This document shows, one piece after another, positions 34,297-45,295 of a stretch of 64,000 nucleotides of DNA. The notes under the pieces were generated by a model. It had not been told where the DNA came from. It ran no database searches and saw only the letters and a list, made by a program, of their open reading frames with translations. Position numbers and translations under genes: made by a program. The first letter of the stretch is position 1. The number at the start of each line of letters is the position of its first letter. The stretch is from Tuctoria greenei (lineage: Eukaryota; Streptophyta; Magnoliopsida; Poales; Poaceae): assembly GCA_036927565.1 (NCBI GenBank), contig JAYESD010000008.1, forward strand, positions 166,804,922 to 166,868,921, written 5' to 3'.

Positions 34297-35333
34297 TGTT
34301 CGGCGGGGCTTAGGCCTCAAACTAGTGTTCTAGCGGAAGAGTATGTGACACAGTGGTTTTTACATGGTTCAGGCCTTAAGGACCATAACACCCTACTCAA
34401 CGGTGGATTGTATTGCTAGTGAGTGTGTATGCTTGTGTGTGTATCGGAGATTCTGAGTCTAGTCCTTTGTAGTGATGGCGGTCCGGGCCTTTTATAGACA
34501 AGGTCGAACGCCTTACAAGTGGGGTCCCGGGGCCCGATAGGTGGCCCCGGGGCGATCTTATCCCGAAGGTCTAAGGCTTCTCACATAAAATTCCTCTGGT
34601 CGTAGCTTTGATGACTAGCCGTCTTGCCACCTGAGTCTTCGGTCGCCCATGCGTCACTGCTAACATTGGCAGGGGATGTCCCATCCAAGTGTCTTTGGCG
34701 CCGTAAGCTACCCACTTGGCGGAGTGGGATAGGCCTGCGGCGTCATCACCGTGATGCGATTGGTCGTAGCCGTACCTGACATTAGGCGTGCGCCGTGCCA
34801 TACGTCTAGGAAAGCCGCGTATCTTCAAGACTTGATGGAGACAATGCGCACCGACATCTTAACTTCCTCACTATTCGTTCAGGGCAAGTGGACTGACCAC
34901 ACAGCAGCTGGGGAGCTTACCGCTGTGGTGGAGGCCAGGTCCATCTCGCGGGCTACATGGCAGCTCGGGAGCTCACCTCCGCGGGGGAGGTCAGGCCTCA
35001 TCCCGCGGGCCACGTGGCAGCTCAGGTGCTCACCTCCGTGGGAGAGATCGGGTCTCGCTCTTTGCGGGCCACGTGGCAGCTTGGGAGCTCACCTTCGTGG
35101 AGGAGGTTAGGTCCCGCCCTGCTGGACACGTGGCTCCCTGGGAGCTCGTCGCCGAGGTGGGGTTGGGCTCCTTCTTCGAGATGTCTTGTGGGTACCCCAG
35201 ACCACCCATCTCAGGCTGGCGGGTCCGGGTCTCCTGAACACGTGGCGCCCTCGGACCCTGTCTCTGTTGGGAGGTAGGGTAGCTAGACGGGTCTAGCTTG
35301 TGCGCGAGGTACCCAGTATGCCGGGTACCGACA
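34297..35333 (-). repeat. Gypsy B LTR
   Basis: On the minus strand it starts TGTCGGTACCCGGCATAC and ends CGCCGAACA (TG...CA), about 1.04 kb. It contains three or four imperfect copies of a GCCACGTGGCAGCT(G/C)GGGAGCTCACC-like unit (34940-35150 on the plus strand). A promoter-like TATA box lies at 34487-34498. It abuts a LINE fragment at 35334. Confidence 0.7.
34487..34498 (-). promoter_or_regulatory. TATA box in the Gypsy B LTR
   Basis: The minus strand reads TCTATAAAAGGC, a consensus plant TATA box. Downstream comes a leader with ACACACAAGCATACACACTC. Confidence 0.65.
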
Positions 35334-35565
35334 GATGCCATCAATCCCGCTAAAAAAATGTGAGTCTCCTGTTTTCCAATAGATCTCAGATATCACCTTT
35401 GAGCCAACATATTTTCTTCTTTTTAATTTTTTCCAGACCCGTCTTCGATAAGAAGCCTAAATAGTCATTTACAAATAAAGCTCTATTTTCAACCTAAAGG
35501 TCTGGAATTTCTAACCCACCCTGATCCTTCGGGCTACATAACATTCCATCTAGCCTCCGTAGAGG
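35334..35565 (-). pseudogene. LINE reverse-transcriptase 3' fragment
   Basis: The minus strand reads LCSPKDQGGLEIPDL (near 35540-35500) and, after frame changes, GKQETHIF.AGLMA (near 35375-35336). These are the KxxGGLGIxxL and PGDSHFWxGLM motifs at the end of plant LINE reverse transcriptases and their zinc-binding extension. The frame is broken and the fragment is cut by the Gypsy B LTR at 35333. Confidence 0.7.
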
Positions 35566-36990
35566 CATATGGATATCACTGACATCAGCAGCTGTCATCT
35601 TTTATTTTGTGCTTAGCCGTAACCTTTGCATTTGGTTGCACAAAACAAATAGAAATCATTAATTTACAATCCACGTATTCAACAGGTCTCTCTTAGCATT
35701 CTGTGAGGTGTCACCATTCATATCATTTGTGTAAAAATAAGGGACTATATAGATTACAGGCACGAGAAAATGGGCATAGTATCAGGCGACAAATAACTAA
35801 TAATTAATTACTATTATTAATAGTTAATCACTAATATTAACCTTAATCTCTATAATTAACAAAGTTAATTATGCTATTTTGATTAAATATTCGACAACTA
35901 ACATAATTCTTAAAATTTAACAAATTATAATTAACAATTAATAAAATTACTCACCTCCTTCTTCATCTCCGGACACCGGCTGATACCACCGTCGCCATCC
36001 ACTCGCTCGTCCGCGGTGCCACTGCAATCTCGCGCCACAGCCGAGCCTGATAGAGTATGGAGTTGGGAGAGTGTTCGGAAGAAGACAAGGTTGATGTGCA
36101 CGAATCTTAAAACAAAATCATGGGTCCTCTAATATTTTTTTTAGATTTCAGGTGGTGAATATGATTTCTCTAAAAAGTAAAAAGGAGATCAAAATAAAAG
36201 AGAAAAGCCAAGAGCTCCTTTAAAATCGCAATGACATAGTATTTCTAGGGTTAATATGCCCTAATCTCGTTCGAGTATGCATAGTAAAACACCCATTGTG
36301 AGATGGATGAGGCTTAATTTTCACACGGTTTGTTAAATTAAAATTATATAATCTTCAAATGCACTTTTATGTAATCTTTTCAAATTTTTAATAATATTTG
36401 ATAGCAGTAGTGTTCCCCCTGCTGTCCTCTCTTTTTCTTAAAAAATATTCTTCAAATGGCATATAACAAATTAAAAAGGTTGCTTCTGGAAATATTCTTC
36501 GTACAAAGAAAAATATATAATTTAAGTCTTAATAAACAAAATTTCAGTTCTGTGAATCCTAAGTGCAAGGGAAAAACAGGCTGTAAAAAGAAAACACAAA
36601 CTCATCCTGCCTCTTGCATGACAACTCATGTTTTAATATTCTCGTTTCCATAATCTGTAATGGTTTAATTTGCCACCTGGATAGGAGCTGCATGGGACGA
36701 CATAAGCCGCATCCACAATTCCACATAATTATTGCGTGTGCATGGATCATGATACACTTCGGTCAAGCCATCATAAGATGTTGCAAAACAATTTCATTTT
36801 GACTACTGATATTTTCTCTGTGACAGCTGGCTGATTAAATATGCATTCTAGTCATTCTCAATATACTTAGAGTAATATTATAGTAACCTAATAAATGAAT
36901 ATGAATCCAATCTATTTAAGTGTCCCCAGCTGGTTCCGTGGTGTTGATATGACTGCAGCAGCAATCACCACGCAATTCGATCCTGGAGCC
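35566..36990. other. Intergenic DNA upstream of the cystatin-like gene
   Basis: Very AT-rich at 35790-35950 (ATTAATTACTATT-type words). A short GC-rich patch at 35955-36060 has no stable frame. From 36100 to 36890 the DNA is AT-rich. The promoter and 5' UTR of the cystatin-like gene presumably lie at the right end. No other gene is seen. Confidence 0.4.
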
Positions 36991-37377
36991 ATGACAACCA
37001 GCAGCCTCTTCTTCCTCCTCGCAACACTCGCCGCCGTTGCTTGTGCCGCCGCCTCTCCAATCACCACTCTAGAGGAATCCAACTGTCCATGGAGAACCGT
37101 AGCGAATGTCAACAGCCCTGATGTCCAGGGCTACGGCGCCTTTGCGTTGCAGCATATCGTCCTCGGCTTCGTCAAAGTGGAGAGTGCCAGGGCGCAAGCT
37201 GTCGGCGACTGCGGCAGCACCATGAGGCGCAACTATGAGCTCATCATCGACGCGATCCAGCGCCCCGGCGCTGATGTGTTCCCGTATAGGGCAGTGGTCT
37301 ACGTGGAAAATAGGAGACCTATGAAGCTTATCTCCTTCAGTTCCGTTGTCAAGCGGCGTCCGCCCCCGGCCAACTAA
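36991..37377 (+). CDS. Secreted cystatin-like protein
   Basis: The 128-residue single-exon protein starts MTTSSLFFLLATLAAVACAA, a clear signal peptide, so I prefer this ATG to in-frame ATGs at 36895 and 36949. The body follows the phytocystatin fold order: WRTVANVNSPDVQGYGAFAL (helix region), FVKVESARAQAVGD, then a C-terminal strand pair (PYRAVVYVENRR) and MKLISF. In active cystatins the first hairpin is QxVxG. Here it is Q69-A-V-G-D73, so the last Gly is Asp. The N-terminal Gly pair is absent, and the usual Trp in the second hairpin is not seen. It may be a weak inhibitor of papain-like proteases, or have a different role. It is the nearest host gene to the LINE/Gypsy cluster. Confidence 0.75.
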   Translation: MTTSSLFFLLATLAAVACAAASPITTLEESNCPWRTVANVNSPDVQGYGAFALQHIVLGFVKVESARAQAVGDCGSTMRRNYELIIDAIQRPGADVFPYRAVVYVENRRPMKLISFSSVVKRRPPPAN

Positions 37378-38250
37378 GTGGTTATCTCTTTTATAAGTCA
37401 ATGTCATGGGCGTGACAAACAGATCTTGTTGTACAATTGCAATCTAATAATTATGTCGTTCTTTTTTGCAATCTTTTAAGTTTAATAGCAATCATGTTGA
37501 TCTAGACTAGAACTCGGCATAAATTTACTTGGACGTGTCGCATGATATTTAGATGGTACTAGGACTAGTCAATGCATGCAAAGAGATGCTTGCATTATAA
37601 GAGACCTACAGATGTATGGGCACGTGAGATGCAAAGGGGTTAATTAGGACTTAGGAAGAAAATGTGAGGTCATTAGAACATGGTCATTGGTTTAAGAAAA
37701 AATCAACGAAATTTGCTCTGTTTTATTTAGATAAAGGGAAATAGTTGAATTTTCTAGTCTTCACCTCCATCGCAGGATATAGCCAGATTGACAAACCACG
37801 GCGACACCGTGGGTGCTCCAGTACAAAGAAAATAAAACACAACTAATGACACAAAAGTATATAATTATTGACTTGACTCCTTCCTAACACGTTAACCTGT
37901 TACTAAATTTTCAACTAGTTTTCTGTAGCCAATTTGAAGGGCCAATTTTCTGTCTCTATAAGAGATGTTCTAATATTAGCACCCAAGACAAGATAGAAGG
38001 TTGGTCATAAACGATTGAACATTTCTAGCAGTAGACAAGAGCGCAAGGGAAACATAATTCGCTGGCAGAGTACATTAATTACTTTTTTTTTTAAAAAAAA
38101 GATGTCAAACATTAATAGGTCAGGACCCTCATTCAAGAAAATTTTAGAAAACCCTTAAGCAGCAAACCAATTGCTATCAAGTTCTTACAACTTACACAGG
38201 ACAGGGTTTAACAAACTTATAGAGAAGCATACCCCACTAGTATGACATAA
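37378..38250. other. Intergenic DNA
   Basis: 3' flank of the cystatin-like gene, then AT-rich DNA. A T/A-rich run lies at 38083-38101. No gene or repeat is recognised before the MITE at 38251. Confidence 0.5.
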
Positions 38251-38414
38251 GGCCATCCGCACCGAAACACTCTAAAAGCCACTCTAAAGCGTATTGTAAA
38301 CATGACTGTATATTTAGAGAGAGGAAAAACTGTAAATATAGAGTATATAGAGTAAGATTTAGAGTATGTTTTAGACGATAGAGTATGCTTTAAAGATTGC
38401 TGGTGCAGATGGTC
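38251..38414. mobile_element. Tourist-like MITE, 164 bp
   Basis: Termini GGCCATCCGCACC and GGTGCAGATGGTC are inverted repeats (11 of 13 match). Both sides are flanked by TAA (38248-38250 and 38415-38417), the 3-bp target duplication typical of PIF/Harbinger-type elements. The interior is AT-rich and non-coding. Confidence 0.75.
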
Positions 38415-38573
38415 TAATAACTAAAAGTATGAAACATGGCACTTGCTGATTCACAGATTCACTTCTTCAGGATCCGAATTAGCAGAAATTCATTCCACGT
38501 GTTCATCAGATGGTTGGAATTGCCATCAGAAACATTATAACTATTATTAGAACAAAAAAGGTTCCACTAGAAC

Positions 38574-39125
38574 TCAAGGCAACGTCGTTTTGCCCTCACC
38601 GCTAGCTTCCTTTTTTGCCTTCACTGCTTCCTCAAATCCTGGTATAATTCGAAGCATACCAAGGATTTCTTGTAAGATTTCATTTTCTGGTCCAAGTTCA
38701 CGCTCGACCCATGCCTTGGTTGCTATGAAGCAATCCAAAACAACTTTAAATAGATTAGAGCGGCGTGCTTCTTCATCATCATCATCTTCTTCTTCCTCGT
38801 GCTCTTCATCGCCTCCTCCTTCCTGCACTTCCTCGTCGTCATCCTCATCTTCATCCTCTTGCTCTTCTTCCTCTTCCACATCTTCTTCCTCTAAGTACTT
38901 TCATTCTTCGTCTAACTCTCTCATGAAGAGATATACGACCATTAAAACAACTGCAGCAAGGGCACTAATCGCAAGAAGCTCCCTGCACTTCCTTATCACG
39001 GACACATCTTTCTTGTTTGGGTATGAACATGTTGGTGCAATCTTTCTTTTCTTGTTGTTCCTGCAATAAGCTCTTGCACTATCTCCATCCGTGCGCGAGC
39101 AAGCATCTGAAGGTTCATCCGCCAT
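38574..39125 (-). pseudogene. Acidic single-pass membrane protein with one in-frame TGA
   Basis: From ATG at 39125 the frame reads MADEPSDACSRTDGDSARAY, then a basic patch (NNKKRKIAP) and a hydrophobic span (LLAISALAAVVLMVVYLFM). A TGA follows at 38901-38903. The same frame then continues for 108 codons through a long Glu/Asp tract into a neutral domain (NLFKVVLDCFIATKAWVERE ... GMLRIIPGFEEAVKAKKEAS) that ends at 38574. The continuation in one frame, with coherent composition, argues for a single gene. The TGA may be a nonsense mutation, a sequencing error or part of an unrecognised intron. I do not recognise the family. A topology with a short N-terminal side and a large acidic domain on the other side is inferred. 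Confidence 0.55.
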
Positions 39126-39823
39126 ATGGAACGCATGCAAATGGTAATAAGGGCTCAATGAAGATGTCTCTAGAACAGTGACAACGTCTGGTTGATTTCA
39201 TCGCGGTCATGTCTAACTATTCCATCTACGCGAAATAAGATCCGACTGTATTTGGTGCATATGCATACCAGATACTATCTAACAATTCACTTCCTGATGA
39301 TGCTTGGTTCATGCATGATCCCCTCTTTAAGGTTTATTGGGTCGTACAAGGATAAAATGGGACTGGATCTAAGAACAGCTAGCACTTGTACTAATATCGA
39401 CGATGGAGTCCAACTTTGAAATATACTACGTACGTGGCATATACATACACATATATAGGCTTGCCGAATCGATTTTTGCAGTAGTGAGAATCATGAACTA
39501 ATCGTAAGCATCAGTTCAAGAAACGCGAGGAAGGAGATGTAGTCATCAGGTGTTCTCTTCTGGCTGCTCTTCGGCAGGACGCGGAGCGATGACGACGATT
39601 AAGATGCGATGCGGAAACTATTGGAGGAGAGGGGGCATGGAATGGAGTGCTCGGTGAGCCAACCGCCACAACAATTTAAGCCCACCAAGCAAAGTGCGCC
39701 GCATATCTGCCGTCAAGGCCAAAGCCCAAGCCCAAGATAGAAGCGCGGCCCATTTCGTCTTCTCTGACAAGCCTCCACCACCACCGGTAAGTAACCAACC
39801 AAACCTCGACCAATCACAACCAC
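39126..39823. other. Intergenic region between divergent genes
   Basis: It should hold the promoters of the minus-strand acidic-protein gene and part of the cytochrome b5 promoter. GCCCA-type words occur at 39678-39755. No coding sequence is supported. Confidence 0.5.
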
Positions 39824-40618
39824 TAAGGGTGGACAAAAAGACCGAAAACCAAAATCCGAACCGAATAAACCGGAACCGAAATCGAACTAACCGAACCGGA
39901 CATAACCGAAGCAAATTTCGGTTGTCAGTATGCGAAAACCGATTTTTTTCGATTTCGGTTTTTATTTCCGGTTAACCGGGTTAACCGGAATTTGGCCCAA
40001 TCTAATATTTTAACCAGTCTAGCCCATTTACCTTAAACCTCAGCCCGGCCCATTCAACCTCCTCTCCACACTTCCTGCCCAGATCGTCGGTTGCGACCAC
40101 GCCGCCCTCCCCTGCCGAGGCGTCGCCGAGCCCCGTCATCTTCGCGCCGCTGCCGAGGCGCCGTCCTCCGCTGCTCTGAGCTCCATCGGTCTTCGCACCG
40201 CGGCCGGCGGCCCCCGCCTCGCACGCAGCGGGCGACGGCCCCTGCCTGGCTGCCTTGCGCGCCGCGGCCGACGACCCCCGCCTCGCGTGCCGTCGCTCTC
40301 GTGCGCCGCAGCCGACGACCTTCCTCCTAGCCGCCGACATCCACCTTGCCCGCGGCCGTCCCCGACGTTACTGAGCGCTCGACAGTCGTCCCCTCCTGCA
40401 AGCCCGTGCAACGGTTAGGGTTAAGTCCGATTTGTTTTCGGTTAAGCGGAAACCGAACCGAATTCCACAGTTAACTGACAGACCAGTTTTTCTTTTTATA
40501 TTCTTTCTTTTTATGTTCTCTATTTCGGTTTCCATTTTTTAAAAAACCGAATTTTAAAATAAATCAAAAACCGAACCAAAAATTCTTAATTAACCGAATG
40601 CCCACCCCTAACAACCAC
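39816..40618. mobile_element. Non-autonomous hAT element, 787 bp, with 8-bp target duplication
   Basis: The element (39824-40610) has termini TAAGGGTGGACA and TGCCCACCCCTA (inverted repeat of TAGGGGTGGGCA). It is flanked by the identical 8-mer ACAACCAC at 39816-39823 and 40611-40618, as expected for hAT elements. Subterminal regions are dense in AACCGAACCG words in both orientations. The centre (about 40080-40400) is a GC-rich block with internal GCCGCGGCCGACGACCC-like repeats and no recognisable protein. There is no transposase. Confidence 0.9.
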
Positions 40619-40780
40619 TGACAGAGCCGAGAGAAACGAAGCAGCTCTCTTGGCGTGCTCACTACCTCTCTCTCAACCCAACTGAGCCCCGCTTCACCAC
40701 AGCCTGCTCCCACCAGCCAAGGCACCCACCAGCGATTCCTCCTCGTCCAAGCGAAGGGCGACCAAGCAGAGTCTCGCTCC

Positions 40781-41889
40781 ATGGCGGAGGGTGCCAATAA
40801 GCTCTTCGCGCACTCCGAGGTCGCCCTCCACGCGTCCAGGAAGGACTGCTGGGTCGTCGTCAACGGCAAGGTCGGCGTCTGGGGCGAGCGGCCGGAGAGA
40901 CCTTCCTTGTGTTCTTCCCGGTTCGGTAGGGAAGAGATCTGATTCGGTTTGGTCCGACTCTCTCATGAGATTCGCTTGGTTGATTCAGGTTTATGATGTC
41001 ACCAAATTCCTAGAGGATCACCCTGGAGGAGAGGATGTGCTTCTCCACGCATCTGGTGAGCTCAGCCTGTGCTTCTAGTCTTTTTTTTTTTCTTAGTTCG
41101 TCCAGAAACTGATTTCCTCATCTCGGGATGACCGCATTGAACTTCTAGTATAAGCTCGTGGTGTGGCTCATCCTGGAAACGACACGGCGCTGCGAAAACT
41201 GAAATGATTTGCAAGATAATTTTACCACCAAATGAGATGAGAATCAAGTAATGGAAACATACTGAAGTTTATTTCATGGACAGACAGCTAGAAAATATGT
41301 TGTGCCCAGGAGAGACGAATCCATGGAAATTGACCGATTCTGTTCCTGAATTCTGCTTCCCTCTAGACCAAACCTTCAGCCTTCTCTATTCATGCTAACT
41401 TTGTGTTTCCAAATGTTACCAAACCACTGATTCCATGACAATTATTTCATTTTAGCTACACATGTTATTTTGTTACAAGTGAGGAACATAATAAATGAAT
41501 AGATTGACATGGATTGAATTAGGTAACTGCAAATTCGGATTCGTTTGATTACCAACACTGTGCTAAGATTTGGTTTCCTATGGCTTTAATGATTTCGTGT
41601 AGCCTCTGGGGATGCCACGGAGGCATTTGAAGAGGTAGGACACAGCACCTCTGCAGTTAGCATGATGGACAGCTACCTGATAGGAAGCATTGAGGGTTAC
41701 GTGCGTCCAAGTGTATCAAAGACCTCACAAACATGGAGCTACGATGGTCAACCAATTTCTGAGACTATGCAAAGGAACAAAGGCCCTCCTGTCCCGAATA
41801 CCTTCCTCGACTTCCTACTTCCTTTGTTTGTGCTTGGTCTGGCATTTGCAGCTTGGTATTATCTGACCTTCGTTGTGAAGGACAGCTGA
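40781..41889 (+). CDS. Cytochrome b5, three exons
   Basis: The spliced gene has exons 40781-40870, 40989-41055 and 41603-41889, with GT-AG borders (AAG|GTCGGC, TCAG|GTTTAT, CTG|GTGAGC, GTAG|CCTCTG). They join in frame to 147 residues starting MAEGANKLFAHSEVALHASR. The heme-binding fold is complete: HPGG gives axial His41 and VGHS gives axial His66. The C-terminus (FLDFLLPLFVLGLAFAAWYY) is a tail anchor for the ER membrane. Cytochrome b5 passes electrons to ER desaturases and related oxygenases. All key residues are present and no lesions are seen. A hAT element ends 163 bp before the start codon and Gypsy D begins 309 bp after the stop. This is the best-preserved host gene in the window. Confidence 0.95.
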
Positions 41890-42198
41890 ATTCAGTGAGG
41901 CAAAGATAGTCTCACAGTCCTTTCGTTTAAAGGAGGTTTGTGGCTATGGTTTGCAGAGACAAATTAGGAAGAATGAACTAATCGTCTTTTTGCCTTTTCT
42001 TTCACGTACTTGTCGGATTTCTGTGAACAAAATGTTCCTATTTGTAAAAGTCACGCCAGCAAAGAGATGTGTGAATATGATAATTTGTCCATATTTATTA
42101 GTTATCCTTACTTTCTGTTAGTATTCATGTTCTTGTGCTGAAAGTTCACATCATCGATATAGTACACGTTCTTGTAAGCATATACTTAATCGAGGTGT
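41890..42198 (+). other. Cytochrome b5 3' flank
   Basis: Likely 3' UTR with AT-rich sequence and AATAAATG/TTTATTAG-like words. No ORF. It ends at the Gypsy D LTR. Confidence 0.6.
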
Positions 42199-43618
42199 TG
42201 TCACGCCCGGTCATCGTAAAGATGAACAGACGCTAATCACATGTACGTCAGGATCAGTTGAATCGTATATGCAAGTGAAATATTATTACATTGCCATGTT
42301 CGAGTACATAAATAGTCTTACAGTACAACTCGAAGGTCTACAAATACACACCACAACCTATTTACAACATTTAACAGTTCACAAAGATTAAACTACAGCG
42401 GAAGGCTAAATAGATAAGAACGGCTCCATCTCTACAGGCAGTCGCGCGAAGGATCGCCAGCCTAGCCCAAGTCTTCCGAGTTGACGAAGAAGTCTTCTGG
42501 TGCCGCTTCTTCTTCATATTCTAATGGAAAAGTAAACGCTTGAGTATATAGAGTACTCAGCAAGTGTGGGAAGAGAATGACATGATTGGCTAAAGCAAGG
42601 GAAGACCAAATATGGCTTAAGCACTATGCTTAGAACCTAATCCTTAGCTTTCAATTATTAATATCATAATTCAAGAAGTAATTCAACACATAATTAAAGA
42701 TGATAAATGTAACTTGAATCAGAAGTAACCACCATTTCCCAACCATAAGCTAATTATGAATTGGCCCCAAGCCGCTCTTGTCCGTGAGCACGGCTGTCAT
42801 GACAGTTTTACCAAATCTCTGCAGAGAGTGTACCCTTTCCCCACAAGCAGTGATTTCATCCCCTGTTGCCAGGTGGACTAAGTGAACCTTCCTGAATGCC
42901 CGTGGTAGCTAACCACATTACACACTTCTTTTGGTGTGAGGCCAGGAGATCACAACATGGTCTTTACAAAGGTACTCCCGACTAGTGCTAGTCCTCTAAG
43001 GTTTCTACCACTGAGGCATTCCCGAAGTAACCCTTCGCCTCAGAGCCCCCTCTTGAGCCTTGCGGTTCCCAGAGTAGTACCCCTGCATCATTCCCCGCAC
43101 CATCCAACTACTAGCATTTCATCGGGAGAAACCTAATTAGTTGACCAAGCTGCCCCATCTCAGTCTCGTGGTGGTACTATAAAGCTTAGTGGCTTCCTCC
43201 ATAAACCGGTCCTTAGAATCCGGTGGTACCAAACCCAATCCCGAGTCTCGTGCAAACTGCACCATACCAAATCTATCCAACCACCAGATTCCTATCCACT
43301 ACTATTGTGTATCCACCACAATTAAAGTAATCATAAAGTTTAACATGTCACAATTGCATGAAATCCCATTCCCAATGTCTAAGCATGGCTAAGCATAATT
43401 AATTACCTATCTACTTCCGAACCCACATCAAGTGACAAGGAATTATATGGAACAAGGCATGAAACATGAAATAGGACATCAATTTAGTTAGCATGCAACT
43501 AACTAAACCCTTAAAAAGGTGCAAGATGGTCAAGGGCACTTGCCTTCTTCGAAGACTTGATTGTTGGTGAAGTCTTGGTCTTGGAGATTGAAGTTGGGGT
43601 CGTAGTACGACTCTAAAT
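42199..43618 (-). repeat. Gypsy D 3' LTR, outer part
   Basis: Starts TGTCACGCCCGG on the plus strand (the LTR 3' end on the minus strand). It continues at 55605 after the inserted element C. It contains the minus-strand coding-like segments described for the LTRs (about 42540-42472 and 43605-43537). Confidence 0.9.
43614..43618. repeat. Target-site duplication TAAAT, left copy
   Basis: TAAAT directly precedes element C and is repeated directly after it at 55600-55604. Confidence 0.95.
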
Positions 43619-43639
43619 TGTAACACCCATCATTTCATG

Positions 43640-43648
43640 TATAAAAAT
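43640..43648 (+). promoter_or_regulatory. TATA box of element C LTR
   Basis: TATAAAAAT lies 21 bp into the LTR, before a GC-rich leader. The same word lies at about 52584 in the 3' LTR. Confidence 0.6.
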
Positions 43649-45226
43649 TTGCTCAAACCCTTGTGCATTGTAGCCTGCATTTTTGTGTGAATTTTTGAAG
43701 TTCAAACGAGTAGCATCCGTTTAAGTTTGAATTTGAATTCAAATCAAAGAAAAGGAAATGAAAAAGAAAAAGAAAAAGAAATGAAACCCTCCCTGGGCCG
43801 ATTTCTCCCCCCTGGCCCAATTCCCCTCCCCCCTCCTGCGGCCCAGCCGAATCCCGCGCCCCCCTCCTCTCTCCCACTGCCACCCCGGGCCCGCATGTCA
43901 TCCCCAAACCCCAGCAACCGTCGCCCGCCTCTCTCCCGCGCGCAACTGTTGAGCCCCCACCCCGCGCCCACTTCTCCCCCTCCCTCGGAACCACTCTCCC
44001 GCTCCAATTTCGGCCGAGCGCCACAACCCCCCCTTCACGCTTAAGAGGAGCCGACGCCCCATTTTCCCCTCACCCGAGCCTCCCCGGAACCCTAGACCTT
44101 CATCGCCGGTGAGTCACCTCGGCGCCCGCGTTCCCGTCGCCGCAGCCCCCTTCTCCCCTCCATTCTTGGCCTAACATGGTTGCTGCACCGCCAGGAGCGT
44201 CCCGGACATCGTAGCTCAGGGAGATCGCCGGTGCGCCGCTGCTTCACCGTTCACCGTCGAGCTCCGCCGCCATTCCTCGTCGTCGACCGTCTTCCGATCA
44301 ATTTCGCGCCCCGAGAACCTCCTAGGTGAGTTCCCCTACTCCTCCTCTCTCGGTTCATGTCCTTGGCGCATAGAATTGACGTAGGAATCGCCGTTTGGGT
44401 GATCTCCGGCGAGATCGCCACCGGCAACCGTCGGGCGCCGCCGCGCCGCGCGCGTGCGGCGGTTAGGGGCGACGTGGCCGCTTCCCTGCCGTCGGTTTCG
44501 ACCGAACGGCCACAATTAGAAGATCATAACGTTTCGGTTAATAAAATCCCACGCGTCCAATTCAGATCCAACGACCCTCATTCAAAGCTCTTTTCCCGCC
44601 TGCGCTTTTGCACCGCAGCCCCTGGAACCTTGCTTGCTACCCCCTGGACTTCTCTGGAATTGAAGTCTAGCCCCTGGAAATTGCAGACTAGCCCCTAGAA
44701 CCCTAAAAATTGGATTTAACCATTTAAATAAGCAATCTAACCCCTATAAATTTGTAGAATCATGTATTTAGCCCCTGTGCAGTTTAGAAAACTATTTAAT
44801 TAGTCCCTGGACTTTTATTTATTTGCTGAATATTGTTTATAGGTGTATTTAATGTGTAGAAAATAGATAAAAATGGTAATTAAGTGTAGAAATGCTAGGA
44901 AAATTGGTATAAATTATTTTATGCTGTGAATAAATTGTAGAGTTCATTTGAAATATATTTTGTCCATGGAATATTTATTATAAATGTTTAAAAATACATT
45001 TTGGCCATAGAAAATTCAATAAAAATGGTTTTAGGCTATATTTAATTCTCAAAAATGTAGGATAAATCTAAAATGCATACTTTGGCCATGTTAAGTAATA
45101 AATACTTCGTAGGGACGCATTAGTATAGGATTTTATGCTTATGTGTGTGTTGTGATGCATTGTTTTGCGTGCCCTTTACTTATTTAGCTTTATTCTATTT
45201 CTTGCCATGCTTGGATATATGTCTAG

Positions 45227-45295
45227 AGTCGTATTACGACCCTAATCTTAACCTCCAAGACCAGGACTTCGCCAACACTCAAGTCTTCAACGAAG
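45227..45295 (+). other. Coding-like segment A in the LTR (possible exon)
   Basis: Bounded by an acceptor-like GTCTAG and a GC-type donor-like GAAG|GCAAGT. The open frame reads SYYDPNLNLQDQDFANTQVF. The relative in D's LTR reads SYYDPNFNLQDQDFTNNQVF at the same length, with five synonymous third-base changes. If joined to segment B (46316), the phase fits. Confidence 0.45.

Larger units (their letters stand above)
33179..35333 (-). mobile_element. Gypsy-type retrotransposon B, 5' part only
   Basis: One LTR (34297-35333) is followed on the minus strand by about 1.1 kb of internal DNA. This ends abruptly at Gypsy A (33178). The internal part has minus-strand frames such as PTSVGWLPTEDLRAELDRRQ (about 33790-33730), broken by stops, which resemble the gag leader of some grass Gypsy elements. 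No primer site of the Met type was recognised. The rest of the element is absent from the window. Confidence 0.6.

Noticed and set aside
34751..35344. Trp/Ser-rich ORFs on both strands
   Set aside because: They lie within the Gypsy B LTR repeats and have no domain.
40002..40411. Arg/Ala-rich ORFs in the hAT centre
   Set aside because: GC-rich repeats with no recognisable protein; not called as captured genes.
43653..44044. Pro-rich or Gly-rich ORFs in the C and D LTRs
   Set aside because: GC-rich leader sequence open in several frames; repeated in each LTR without domain support.
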